Below the pieces are notes generated by a model that did not search any database, was not told where the DNA came from, and saw only the letters and a program-made list of their open reading frames with translations. Below are positions 45,730 to 57,467 of a DNA stretch of 64,000 bases, piece after piece. Both the position numbers and the translations under genes were made by a program. Source of the stretch: Ascaphus truei. Its lineage: Eukaryota; Chordata; Amphibia; Anura; Ascaphidae. The stretch's first letter is position 1; every line of letters starts with the position of its first letter. The stretch is from NCBI GenBank assembly GCA_036426205.1, contig CM071571.1, positions 112,028,333 to 112,092,332 of the forward strand. The letters run 5' to 3'.

Positions 45730-46836
45730 CCCCCCAATAAACATAGCAGCAATAAACAAACATACAGTATAGTAATGGGCAGAATGACTATTATCACACA
45801 AATGGAATAGTGCAGTTGTCCATTTAGAATACATACACACAAATAAAGACATTAACATCATATAGCACTCACCCATCGCCCATGCCACGATGAAGGCCAT
45901 CCTCATCTTCATCTGCCCATGCCCCCATCGCTTCTGCAAAACAAACACAAGAATTACAACATCCCAAATTAATGCCCCCTAAGCCCTAATCACCATAGCG
46001 GTTATTAAACGCTACAGTTATTAAGGGGTTAAGCCACCATCACCCACAGACCTCCCCACACAAAGCCCACCAAAACCACCCTCACCCAATACCCACCAGG
46101 GGAGTCTACCAAATACCCTTGGGCCTAATACCCCCTCCCCCAGCACATACAGTCACAATAATGTGCCAAATAACTATTATCCACATAGGGATAATACATT
46201 ATTTGGCATTATTAAAACACATTCAATACCGTTTAAAATTGTAAAGAAAATTGTACAACCTCCATCAATAAGAAGCCTCCGTGCCAGCATCATCCTTGGG
46301 GTCGTTGCCAACATTAAAATAGCCACAACATTTGAATATCATTAAATAACACTGAACTCTTAATAACCTTATCGGGACTAAACCCGAAAGAATAATATGA
46401 AGGTGAGGAAGCCGAACCATCCTGCAATGCCTAAAAACAGTTATGCATTACATCCTCAGTGAAATAAATAACCCATTGCCTAACCAAATCAATTCCATTA
46501 TCATTCACATGTAGGCTCACATGCCTCATAAAACATTGCATTTACAGTGTATACATGTAGCATAACATGGAAAACGCATGTACACGCTGCAAATCAATGT
46601 TAACAATACAAAATAATCCCACTCAAATCGCCATAACATCACAAGAAGTATATTAGTAATCCAATAAACTCACCATCAATGAAATTACCACACATCACTT
46701 ACATCCCTAAACAATTAAAATACCATCCATACCAATTACACAATGAAACTAAAGCTATTCCTAACAGAGAAACAATTCAAAACATAGAAAAAAATACACA
46801 ACAATTACAATATACTAAAGCAAAGGCTTTCCATAT
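45730..46836. repeat. Left long inverted arm
   Basis: Reverse complement of about 49795-50880, with matching landmarks in mirror order: a GGACAACTGCAC block, the exon-like GATGAGGATGGCCTTCATCG segment, CATTATTTGGC, ACATGTAGCATAACATG and AAAGGCTTTCC at the inner end. Confidence 0.88.
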
Positions 46837-46838
46837 CT

Positions 46839-47781
46839 ACTGTACGGCCTGGGAAGCCCAAAACTTACATCTGTCTAAAAATAAAAATACATTTAGCACA
46901 CATCAATGCATAGCCACAATGATTAACAATACAGAAAAGAAGCTTTAACAACACTATCATTTCTTACCCTGTTAATAATAGTACACATACATACAGACAT
47001 ACATACGTGGGAAGAAATGATATGCATTATAAAAAAATGAAAACATGAAAAAGCACAAAAAAAACAGTTACATAAGTACATTTTATTTAACTTACCATTA
47101 CTTGCCCCACCGACTCCCGTTGATCAGCTTACTCACGAACCCAATCCCAGGAACAAATCCCCGAAACCAAACCAGGAACCAATCCAAGAACAAGTGCGGA
47201 GGAACCAATACAGGAACCAAGCCACGAAGAAATCCACGAAACAATCCACGACACGATCCAGGAACAGGAAACCATAAAAGAAAAAAAAAACAAATAACAA
47301 AATAAACATTTAAAAATAAAAACATGACAATCAAGGTTGTACTAGTTTTTATCTTAGTGAATCTGTATAACATACCTTGTTCCGGGGTCTTCTTGACGTC
47401 CGGTGCCACGCCCTGGTCTTCAATCTTCAGGAGGAGGTCCGTCCTCTCGGTAGCTGCCTTCAAAATGAGACGACATAGGCTTTTAAAGACCTATGAATCC
47501 AAATGGTCGTCATATGGTTCCTACGGCCCTGTTGAGCCGTGAAAACCATGTGTTTTGGCCCGATGTAAAAAAAAATTTGATGAGTCACTTAAAGGCAATG
47601 CCAGCAAGCCAATCAGAATGCTGCTTGCTGCAATTGCCTTTAAGAAAACGTCATGAAATGACAATGGGGGACTCACATGGTAAGCCAGCCAATCAGAGCG
47701 TGGGGAACTCCATCCTACTCTGATTGGTTTTCAAGTACCATGTGAGTCGGCCATGTAAGTTTTGGGCTTCCAGGCCGTACA
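46839..47781. mobile_element. Nested TIR element in the centre
   Basis: CTGTACGGCCTGGGAAGCCC at 46839 and GGGCTTCCAGGCCGTACAG ending at 47781 form about 30-base inverted ends (one indel). The interior holds AT-rich DNA, an imperfect short tandem run of AACCAATCCACGAA type at about 47140-47275, and two long palindromes. No ORF credible as a transposase. Confidence 0.75.
47588..47748. repeat. Two adjacent long palindromes containing CCAAT/ATTGG
   Basis: 47588-47644 folds with CTTAAAGGCAAT against ATTGCCTTTAAG; 47670-47748 folds with GACTCACATGGTA against TACCATGTGAGTC. Stems include CCAATCAGA, with CTGATTGG opposite it in the second. Confidence 0.82.
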
Positions 47782-47937
47782 GTTAGGACAGGATGGAGCA
47801 AAATTTTAGCCGACCGCCCCTTTTAATCAGAAATTTCGGGCCCCCCCCCCCCGTTCCCTCCCCCCCCCCGTCTGATTCAAAATCAAATTAAAAAAAACCT
47901 TTATTAAACGGTGATACAATGTAAATACAAATATGTC

Positions 47938-48190
47938 TAAGGCCGCGCGTATAGTGACCCGCGACGGGACGCTAGCAAAAAGTTGTATTCGCTTCGCGGC
48001 GGCGGTGCGGGGCCGAACCTGGCCATTGATGGTTCAGGGGCTGTCACATGAGGCGAACGCCCCTGAAAAATCAAATATTGCCGGCTTCAAAAAATCGACA
48101 TCGCCAGTCACGCTTACTATAAGCGCACGTCGGCAGGCGACAATGCATTTTTCGGATGACGTCGCGTCGCCGGCACTATAAGCGCAGCTT
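47938..48190. mobile_element. MITE, TAAGGCCGCGC..TATAGTG termini
   Basis: Left end TAAGGCCGCGCGTATAGTG, right end CACTATAAGCGCAGCTTA: imperfect inverted repeats, 253 bases, GC-rich, no ORF. Same family as 57153-57467. Confidence 0.75.
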
Positions 48191-48684
48191 AAATACTTAA
48201 CATACTTCAACAGCTCGCTCTTGCAAAATTAGACTGCGTCCACGCTGCCGCTGAGAGCGGTGAGACATCACCAACTCTCAAGCATGAGCACACGGGTGTC
48301 CTGCATATTTGCAAGCGAGTGGGGAAGTGTTTACACTTTTTTACCTTAATTCTGTACATTCATAGTATGAGTTTGATAACAGTGGCAGCCTACCACTTCC
48401 ACTTGCAGAGGATCGCAGCGAAGCAGGTTGCCGCGGAGGAGAGCGCAGAAACACAGCCGTTTTATTGTAGGGCAGACACCGGAGGGAGGGGCGTTGAATC
48501 ACAGGGCTCGCGCTGTGCTCTCCCCGTACCTCCGAATTATGGTGACGCCACCTGCACTATTCTGTTCGGCCCTGCGCGCACATCTTTTTGCGCCTGCGCA
48601 GCCAGTTGGTTTTGCCGCACGGCGCCCGCCTAAAATAATCTTGCGCCGGGGCGACCCATAAGATTGTGCACCGCTGGCATTCAA
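48191..48684. other. GC-rich segment, possible hAT-like end
   Basis: Ends GATTGTGCACCGCTG (48663-48677), which resembles a hAT right terminus, but no left partner or 8-bp duplication was found. No coding sequence recognised. Confidence 0.35.
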
Positions 48685-49530
48685 TCACCACCACAACACC
48701 ACGACACAATACACACTGCAAGGGCATAGAAGACCCACACAGTATGAGTATAGAGACAACACAGCACAGTATATATTCATAGGATAGACTAGGAGACCAG
48801 GGCGACGAGAGCTGAGAGGAGAGAGAGAGAGAGGGAGATAGGAGAGAGAGAGAGAACCGAGGAGACAGACACAGCACAGAGACACGAGACAGACAGGACA
48901 GACAGAGCACACACACAAACACCAGAAGAGGTTAACACAACACATCACGGACAACACCACACCAAGACCAGATACACAACAGACAGACACACACAGAAAG
49001 GACTAGACCGACGACGGAGACACACGCGCACCACAGAAAGAGACACACACAGACAGACACCACACCAACTACACAACACCCGAGAGAGACCACCCACACA
49101 TCCAAACACACCACACACACATCACAGGAGACCAGAGGACGGAACGACAGACAAGACAGACCACCACACACCACATCACACACACAAACCACCAACACCA
49201 GAGAGACACACCACACACAGACAGACACAGCAAATCAGACGACAGAAGCAGACAGACAGACCAGGACGCAGGACATGGACGACGAAGGACAGAGGACAGA
49301 CAGACAGACAGGAGGCCACACACAAAGAAGACATAACAGAGACACAACACAACACACCACAACACACACACACCACACAACCCACACACAACACCACAAC
49401 CACACACACACACAACACACACACACACACACACAACACCACACACACACACACAACACAACACATCCACACACACACTTTAACACACACAAACACACAC
49501 ATTACACCAACACACACAAACTACTGGGGG
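48685..49530. repeat. CA/GA-rich low-complexity tract
   Basis: Imperfect CA and AGACAC repeats over about 850 bases; all open frames here are translations of the repeat. Confidence 0.92.
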
Positions 49531-49794
49531 GGGGAAGTACGGAGAAGAGTAACTAAACCTGCTCCGGTCCCCCATGTGCTGCAGAAAAGGGGGGTAACAG
49601 ACAGGGAGGAGGAGGGCTTCTTGTCTGTGTGCAGGGAAGGCCCCGCAGCAACCCCGCCCCCCTTCTGCAGGCAGACACAGCATAGAAAGCCAGCAGCAGC
49701 AGTCTCTGCACGGAGCTTCTGGCCCCGCCCCCCTCTGACACAGACAGCAGGGAAGCAGCCAGTGCACGGAGCACCGCTTGCCAGTAGGAGTAGG

Positions 49795-50880
49795 AATGGA
49801 AAGCCTTGCTTAGTATATTGTAATTGTGGTGTACTTTTTTCTATGTTTGAAGTTGTTCTCTGTTAGGATAGCTTTAGTTCATTGTGTGTTATTGGTATGG
49901 ATGGTATTTTAATTGTTTAGGGATGTATTGTAAGTGATGTGTATGGTAATTCATTGATGGTGAGTTTGAGGTTATTAAATAATATACTTCTTGGGATGTA
50001 TGGCGATTTGAGTGGGATTATTGTATGTTAACATTGATTTGCCAGCTGTGTACAATGCAGTTACATGTATGCTACATGTATACACTGTAAATGCAATGTT
50101 TTATGAGGCATGTGAGCCTACAGATTGAATGATTAAATGGAATTGTGTTAGGACAATGGGTATTTATTTCAATGAGGAGTGTTATGCATAACTGTTGTAG
50201 GCATTGCAGGATGGCTTCACCCTAATACCTTTTCAGGTTGTACCGATAGGTGATTTAAGGGGTTCAGTGTTAGTTTAATGGTATTCAAATTGCTTGTGGC
50301 TATTTATAATGTTGGCAACGGACCCCAAGGATGATGCTGGCGACGGAGGCTTTATTGATGAGGTAGTACAATTTTTTTACATTTTAACGGTATTGAATGT
50401 GTTATAATGGGCAAATAATGTATTATCCCATGGGATAATAGTTATTTGGCACATTATTGTACGTATGTTGGGAGGGGGGGAGGGTGGTATAGGCCAAGGG
50501 TTTTGGTTAGGACTCCCTGGTGGGTATGGGTGAGGGTGGTTGGGGGGCTTTGTGGGGGAGGGGTATGTGGGTGATGGTGGCCTTAAACCCTTAATAACTG
50601 TAGCGGGTATATAACCGCTATGGTGATGTAAGGCTTAGGGGGACATTAATTTGGATTGTTGTAATTCTTGTGTTTGTTTTGCAGAAGCGGATGGGGCATG
50701 GGCAGGATGAAGATGAGGATGGCCTTCATCGTGGCAGTGGGACATGGGTGATGTGCTAATATGTATTTAATGTCTTATTGTTGTGATTGTATTTTAAATG
50801 GACAACTGCACTATTATCATTTTGTGGATAATAGTCATTCTGCCCATTATTACTAACTGTATGTTAGGGGTGGTATTAGG
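49795..50880. repeat. Right long inverted arm
   Basis: Mirror of 45730-46836; the inner end is GGAAAGCCTTGC at 49799. No gene is evident on either strand. Confidence 0.88.
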
Positions 50881-51090
50881 TTTGTTTAGTTGCGGTATAT
50901 CATTCATACTACCTTATTCAACTACCTATATTTCAGAATAGATATATCGATAGATAGAGATATAGATTAGATGTTATAAATTATTTGACAGGAGTTTATT
51001 TATTTAGTTATTGTGGGGCTGGGGTGTGTTTTTTTATTATTGTGGGTAGCGGGGATGGGTGAAGGGGGCATTAGCCCCAACGGTGGTTGT

Positions 51091-51207
51091 TTAGGGCTTG
51101 CGGGTGGGTAGCGGGAGGCCTTAACCCCTTCAGGACCGTAGCGGTATTAACCGCTACGGTCATGAAGGGGTTAAGTGCCCCCGCATTCCCCCCCGCAAGT
51201 CCTAAAC
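51091..51207. repeat. Long palindrome near the right end of the TIR element
   Basis: 51120-51175 folds: TTAACCCCTTCAGGACCGTA against TACGGTCATGAAGGGGTTAA with a short AT centre; outside it TTAGGGCTTGCGGG (51091) pairs with CCCGCAAGTCCTAA (to about 51205). Confidence 0.85.
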
Positions 51208-51260
51208 TCACACCCAGGGCCAAATACCCCCCGATAATTCCCACTTACTGCATGAGGCCC

Positions 51261-51405
51261 ATAGTGAGAAATGACACCTGGCTGGAAAGGAATCCAAAAG
51301 GGTTTTTATAAGTATTTGGAATATACAGCCTGTAAGTTTAGTATCGATAAAAGCAAGAGTTTTTCTTCTAAAATCACTTGTGAGGCTTTTACTAATTCAA
51401 TATTT
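51261..51405 (+). pseudogene. Penelope-like element relic 2, 3' portion after the insertion
   Basis: Continues from 44686: RNDTWLERNPKG in the frame that ended at 44686, then a one-base shift and an IDKSKSFSSK stretch resembling the segment before the GIY-YIG domain. GIY-YIG itself is missing; sequence passes into dispersed repeat R1 near 51408. Confidence 0.75.
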
Positions 51406-51407
51406 AA

Positions 51408-51500
51408 AACCAGAGAGATAACATAAAACACAGACAAAGCTCAGTGCACATCCAGAAAAACTTATATACGGTACTGTGCCTAAATATACATGTATAAATA
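51408..51500 (+). repeat. Dispersed repeat R1, copy 1
   Basis: TTAAAACCAGAGAGATAACA and following about 80 bases match 54066-54165 and, for the first half, 54655-54706. Confidence 0.7.
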
Positions 51501-53460
51501 ACTAATAAATAAACTCAGAGAGGCAGTAAGAGGAGGAGTAAACCCACAGGATAGCCTGTCACGTTCTGTAGCTATCAGAATTTACGTGACAGGAAGGCAG
51601 AAAGATAGTCTGGACAGCCATGGCTATATTAATAAAGTGAAAAGGTGTGAGATGGCGCTCACAAAAGTGACTGTAGGCTGAAAATCTTATAGTGAAAAGG
51701 TGAACAAAATACGCAAATGTTAAATAAAGTGAAAATCAGTAAAAAAGTGACATACTGTAATCATAAACAAATATAAATGCCGCTCTAAACCCTAAAGAAG
51801 AACTGTTCTCTGATTCTTCAACAAATTGAAAATGTAAATAATTTGGGAGAACAGGTATCAGTGACCAAGTGAATATAAACAAACACAAATGGTGTGGATT
51901 GATCTAAAATCACAATGTGCACTCATATTACCCCACAGCAGTAATAGTTGATATGAATAGGGCAAGTGGCAGGTGTGGGTAGAGAGCCCTTCTTAGTAAG
52001 TCCTGTAATCAGCTGGATATGAGTACTGTAGATCTCTGATGAAAGATTGGAATATATAGTGAAGATGGTTTTCAAAATGTATGAAATTGATATGAAACAC
52101 CTCCAGATTTGCACTAAATTATAATAATCTGGAAACATCCACACACAAAGCATGAACAAACATTTGAAAACAGCAATTCTGTTTACACAATAATTCTTTA
52201 TTATTTTATCACTAAAATATAGCATCTGTGTATAATAAATGTATGTTATATGTATATATTACTTATACAGTATACACACACTTATGTGTAATTTAGCAAA
52301 GTAGCCTTTAAACTCACTGAAATTGTTAAAATGTATACTTTCTGCTTAATTTTGCAATCAGTTCTGTGAATATACTTATCTTTTAATTTAAAATACTTCA
52401 AGTATGAACACACAAAATGGTACTTAATACTGAATATAATTTTCAAAGCAACATTAACCTGCAATTGTTTCTGAAAACGACGAATGTAATTTGGCTCTTT
52501 TTCAACAGGACATATATGATCTGGCATCAATTCACACTGTTCTGCTTATCTTACTGCAAGATACCACTATACTGCTTTCTTATCAGGTTCCAGAGATTAA
52601 AGAATTGTATTAATTATAATTAGATTATTAGAAGTAATTAAAAGAGAAGTACGATCAGAAGGTGTGCCAGTAAATAACTTTTTAATTAGACTCAATTAAA
52701 GAGAAAGAGAATACAATTAACATTTGATATAATGGAAATGCAAATTCCTTATTTTATGTCGGGAATCATCTGAATGTATCTGTGTGCAAATACAATATTT
52801 GTACGTGTGCATTAAGAAGCCAGTTGAGAGGGGCCTAACACAGAATGGTAAAGGTCCATCATCTTTTCTTTTGGAAATAGTCCAAAGAATCACAACTAGC
52901 ATTGATTATTATCTAAGCTACATTTATTTATTAAATATGTAGTGTTTATAGCTATTTGAATTGTGGTACTCATAACCATTTGAAGTAAAGGCTGTCAAGA
53001 ACTGAACAGGTTAAATCACTTTTTGCACATGCACCACACCCTGACAAAGCAAAGTGGATAAATAAGGTCTGACAATAAGGCCTAACCACAAAGACATTCT
53101 TATGACCCTTTTAACCTATCCCCTGGCACCAGCTGCAGAACACACAAATAAAAGACATACCAAAGAAGAAAGAAGATCAAAGGTGGTTGGGATTGTGAGT
53201 GACCGTTTAAATGCTTAGATAAGGTATAAAAACTACATTAGATCATCAGTAAGATACTAGTACTAGACTAAACAGTTGCTTATACTTGGATTTGATATTT
53301 TTGTTGTAATACATAATTTCAATAATTCATCATCCTTTATGAATTAGAGGAGCCTTCATCTTGTCTTCTTCAGCAAAATACAAGAATAGACAAATATATC
53401 TGGTAATGGCAGAAATATCAGATCTATCTTCTTTGTAACTAATTAAATGCTTGCTGAAAG
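51501..53460. other. AT-rich DNA, nothing recognised
   Basis: No repeat shared within the window, no coding motif; 51640-51900 is adenine-rich with AAAGTGAAAA-type strings. Confidence 0.5.
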
Positions 53461-53461
53461 A

Positions 53462-54072
53462 AGTAAACTTTATTTTTTTTAAACTCAAATTTTTATTGAA
53501 AATGTAATAAAGGTTAGGGATTGGAATAGAAAATAAAGAGGGGAAGGGGACATGAAATATTCCATCAAAACAATGTACCACAGCGGGGAATAATAGGTAC
53601 ATTTAGAGATTACATTTTAAATGTGTTTAATCTACAAATTATACAGCCGATTCCAAACTAAAAAGCAAACAATTATACCATACAATAAGATGTTATGGAA
53701 AGGTTCAAGGGTCTTATACCCAGCAGTGGAAAGCTCACACAGGAACTCATCCACACAAGGCAACAGGGAAACCCAAAGATTGGGCTATATAATTCAGAGG
53801 TCCCATATTTTATTTCAGGATTTTGTGTTGTGTTTTAGGAATGCTGTAAATCTTTCCATCAAAATTATTTTGTTGATCTTTTGGGTAATTGAATTCAGAG
53901 GTGGTGTTGCCTCTTTTTTCCTGGCGGCAGTAATAGAGCATTACGCTGCCGTTAGGATGTGTGATCTAAGTTTTTTTAAATGTGGAGTCAAGTTTTCAAA
54001 AGCATTGGATAACAAAAATGACATTGGATCTAGATTAACCTTGGCGTCTAGAACTGACTCAATCAGATACTG
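53462..54072 (-). pseudogene. L1/Tx1-type LINE ORF2 3' end and UTR, fragment 1
   Basis: Minus strand: PMSFLLSNAFENLTPHLKKL, HILTAA, then KKEATPPLNSITQKINKI and MERFTAFLKHNT (about 54040-53820), the usual C-terminal pattern of L1-type ORF2, followed by a stop and a 3' UTR running to TTTTTATTGAAAA-type sequence at 53500 (read on +). Frame is open only in pieces. Confidence 0.75.
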
Positions 54073-54706
54073 TTTAAAACCAGAGACAGAACATGAAACA
54101 CATCCAGTGAAACCTATACACGGTACAGTGCCTAGATATCTATGTATAGATATCTATTAAATAAAATGGTCTTTTAGTTTAACATTTTGGCCAAAGTGTT
54201 GTAAGCCCCTGAGCCACTACACGACAGACCACATCTCAAGGGTCCCTAACACTTATATAAATTCTTAATAACCTGTGCATTACCAGGAAGAATGATTTAT
54301 AATAAATCTGTCAAAATTAGTTGCATAGTTCTAAGTCTGATTGAAGCTTTTATTAACCTGTACATTACCAGGAAAAGCACTCTGTATTAGATTTGTCACA
54401 ATCATACTGCAAGCAAGCAAGTTCCCCTGAGAGTGGGAGATTCTATGGAGTGAGCTTTTAACCATTTAAATGTGGGAGGGGTTGAGCTTCAACAACATAG
54501 GAAGAGCCACCTTCCAATCAGCTAAGACCAGCTGAACAAGATTTGTAAAACATACAGGACACCTGCAAGCTCATATTGAACCCTCAAAATAACCACACCA
54601 TATATATAAGCATATAGGTGTCACAGAGGAGTGCTACTGAGCATGGCGATATATATTTAAAACCAGAGACAGAACATGAAACACAGACAGAGCTCAGTGC
54701 ACATAG
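54066..54706. repeat. Insert between L1 fragments, bounded by repeat R1 pieces
   Basis: R1 occurs at 54066-54165 and, truncated, at 54655-54706, in the same orientation. 54165-54650 between them is unrecognised. Outside, the L1 segment 53874-54072 is repeated at 54710-54908. Confidence 0.6.
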
Positions 54707-55015
54707 AGTGATCTTTTGGGTAATTTAATTCAGAGCTGGTGTTGCCTCTTTTTTCCTGGCGGCAGTAAAAGAGCATCGCGCTGCCGTTAGGATGTGTGAT
54801 CTAAGTTTTTTTTAAATGTGGAGTCAAGTTTTCAAAAGCTTTGGATAACAAAAATGACATTGGATCTAGATTAACCTTGGCGTCTAGAACTGACTCAATC
54901 AGATACTGTATGGAATCAAAATCTAATAACCTTTGAGCAAGACAACCAAAGGGGAATCATGTCACCAACCTGGCCGTAGTTTCTCCAACATTTATCTGAG
55001 GATCCTGGATTTACG
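54707..55015 (-). pseudogene. L1/Tx1-type LINE ORF2 C-terminus, fragment 2
   Basis: The minus strand begins with a KCWRNYGQVGDMI block (zinc-like C-terminal motif of L1 ORF2, about 54985-54945) and continues into the same FENLTPHLKK and HP..AA region as fragment 1. It overlaps fragment 1 by about 200 bases, so the two are partial duplicates or two copies. Confidence 0.75.
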
Positions 55016-56047
55016 ATACTTAGTTTCTTTATTTTTTAAATAGATTTTTAATTGGGTTTACAAAAATTAAACAACAACATTACAATGCAGGAAAAAAATA
55101 ATAAAAATGACAAGAAACACAGAAAAACTTACTTTTACACAAAATTGTTTTTAGTATTGCTCATCATACTTATAATTTAAAAATTCAACACATTAACACA
55201 AATAATAATAAAAAGAAAAACAGATAATAGCATTTTCAAAGAATAACATCAAAGCTATCACCACACAGCCTCTTAACAAAATCTGGCATAAAATTCCCCA
55301 TTTACTATCTCCCCCAACAACAATATACCATCATATTTCCTCAAGGGCAAAATTATCTGTGACCCATCGCAATCAGTCTGAGGAGACCCCATGAGGTATG
55401 CTCAAATGCCTGTATGATTAAATCCCTATCTTGTTGCGACATAATATCAATAAACTTTTCCCATTTAAAATTGTTTTTCTTGGTTCTTAATTCTTTATTC
55501 TTCTCAGCTTCTAATTTGTCCATCATCATCATTTTATTCAGATAACCATTAAAAATATCTAAAGTGGGGGTAAGGCTTTATCCGTTTCACCATCACAGTT
55601 TTCCTTGCTGTATGCTAGACAATTTCTGCTAGCCTTGTGATATTATTCCTTGCATTGACCTCTTTCCAACTTTCCATATTTCCAAACAGCAAGGCTAAGG
55701 GCTCTTTTATTGTAGTTATCCCAATAACTTCTTGCATATACTGCAGAACAGTATCCCAAAAATCAGAAATAATCAAACAACCCCACAGTGTTTTAAATCT
55801 GCTCTTTCCTGGGAGCACATGGGGCACTTATTTTTAGATTTCTCTATCCCTTTATAATTGATATCAAAAGCATAATAGGCCATATGCAGTATCTTGTATT
55901 GCATCTTTCTCCATTTCTCAGAAATTATAATTTTCCTAACCCGAGTTAACCCTTCGAGTAACAAATCAACTCTTCAATTCCTGGGAAATCTTTTTCCCAT
56001 CTAGTGATCCTTTCTTAGATCCTTTGCATAGTCCTTGTCCCTAATGC

Positions 56048-56380
56048 AGTCATACTGCTGCGGCCAGCTTTAATCTAAAGCTTACCCGTCTTGTCCCGCG
56101 GCTTGGCGCCAAACTTGGCCGAGCGCCAGCTGCATATTCCCCGCATCCTTATCCTCCTTCCCCGACCTCTGGCTCCGCTCTGCCCCTCTTCTTCGGGTCC
56201 CCCGGGGTCCCCCTCTGCTCCCACATCTCCCCTTACCCTGCCACCACCTTCGGGTGAACCCTGGGCACGCGCGCCACACGCGCACGCACCCTGGCTCGCA
56301 TGACCGCGCATCAGTGACGCACGGCATGTGGCGGGACCCAGCCACGTCTGGACGCGGATTGTGGTGGCGGCCGCTGTAGA
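56048..56380. mobile_element. GC-rich insert in L1 relic, possible MITE
   Basis: TACTGCTGCGGCC at the left and GGCGGCCGCTGTA at the right form short imperfect inverted ends; composition differs sharply from the AT-rich LINE on both sides. The open frames here are Pro/Arg-rich products of GC content. Confidence 0.45.
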
Positions 56381-56645
56381 CTCAGCTCCACTATTTGGAA
56401 CTATTAGCATCCTTAAAAAAAGGCATCAAAAAATCTATTCCTAATAGATCTGATTTATAGATTTCCATACTCTTGCAATATTCATTACTTGTATATAAGG
56501 GAAGTGATGTGTTCGAGGCACTCCCATTTGTTCTTTCAGTTCTTGGAACGTCAAGAACATACCATTGTTCACATCTACCAACTGGCCCAGTGTTCTAAGC
56601 TCCTTGTCTCTCCATATCTGAAAAGAAGCCTGCATGGAGTAGAGC

Positions 56646-56698
56646 AGTGCACACGAAAACGGCGCCGTGATTTATTCGAATAACGGCGGCTGCATCTG
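56646..56698. mobile_element. Fragment of CAGATGCAG MITE
   Basis: GTGCACACGAA...TTATTCGAATAACGGCGGCTGCATCTG is the reverse complement of the first 55 bases of 41580-41929; TA follows at 56699. Confidence 0.72.
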
Positions 56699-56789
56699 TA
56701 AATCCTTGGCTCTCATATAAATGTCTCTGTTATCTGTAGTGGGATTTAGCTTACAAACACAGAACCTATTATTTAACTCTTTGCTAGCC

Positions 56790-57155
56790 TAAGGCCGCGT
56801 CCATGGATAGTGCTTGCAGGCAGAGGCGCACTGAGGCGCGCTTCCGCTCGGCACTGAGCCCCTACAGCCGCAATGAGATCGGCTTTAGTAGGGGCTCACC
56901 TACACTTCCGCAAGCGCGCGGAAGCATAGGTCTTAGGAAAATTTTAAATTTTCTGCTTGCCGGAGCGCAGGGCCGGTCACGTTGAGCGGTTCACCCAATG
57001 AGGGCAAACCAGCTCCGTGACACCACTGGCCAGCCCGACGACATGCCCCCGACACGCCCACGGACGGCGCACTGTCTAAGGCCAGGGAAAGCACCCGCTT
57101 TCCCTCAGCCTCAGCGCGCCTCCGCCCGCTAGCAACAACCATGGCCGAGGCCTTA
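56790..57155. mobile_element. MITE, TAAGGCC..CCATGG termini
   Basis: Left end TAAGGCCGCGTCCATGG, right end CCATGGCCGAGGCCTTA; GC-rich, 366 bases. It abuts the next MITE, sharing the TTA at 57153-57155. Confidence 0.75.
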
Positions 57156-57467
57156 GGCTGCGCTTATGACGGCGACGTGGCGTCACATCAAAACAAATGC
57201 ATTGTCACTGGCATCGGCGCTTATAGTGCACGCGACAAAGCGACAGTGCTACCTAAAACCTGGTAGTTACCGATATTTGATTTTTTTCGGCGATTGTCTC
57301 CCCTTGGGGCCAATCAGGAGCTTCTTTGTGCCTCTGCCCTCCCCACTTTGTGACATCACCGGCCTTGTAGCCAGCGACGTCACCTAAACTTAAATATAAC
57401 TTTCACAATGGCGATGGTGACGGTGATGGAATCAGTCGCCGTCACCGGCACTATAAGCATGGCCTTA
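57153..57467. mobile_element. MITE, second of a back-to-back pair
   Basis: TTAGGCTGCGCTTATGACGG at the left and CACTATAAGCATGGCCTTA at the right; same family as 47938-48190. 315 bases, no ORF. Confidence 0.75.

Larger units (their letters stand above)
44687..51260. mobile_element. 6.57-kb TIR element with long inverted arms, 3-bp TSD ATA
   Basis: Perfect 17-base terminal inverted repeats: GGGCCTCATGCAGTAAG at 44687 and its reverse complement ending at 51260. ATA flanks both sides (44684-44686, 51261-51263) and the Penelope frame continues across the site. Internally, about 45730-46836 and 49795-50880 are long reverse-complement arms. The left arm additionally holds two nested foldback units; the centre holds other MITEs and CA-rich DNA. 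No transposase or other credible ORF is present. A 3-bp duplication occurs in several DNA-transposon superfamilies (e.g. PIF/Harbinger, which usually favours TWA), so I leave the superfamily open. Confidence 0.85.

Noticed and set aside
45363..45948. Open frames across the left arm of the TIR element
   Set aside because: They cross the boundaries of nested foldback units and have no counterpart in the mirrored arm, so they are not a conserved protein.
47045..47305. Asn/Pro/Thr-rich frame (86 residues)
   Set aside because: Arises from imperfect short tandem repeats of AACCAATCCACGAA type.
48557..49556. Cysteine/valine-rich frames on the minus strand resembling membrane proteins
   Set aside because: The region is CA/GA-rich low-complexity DNA; all frames mirror the repeat.
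56075..56410. Arg/Gly/Pro-rich frames in the GC-rich insert
   Set aside because: Explained by GC-rich composition of a probable MITE inserted in an L1 relic.
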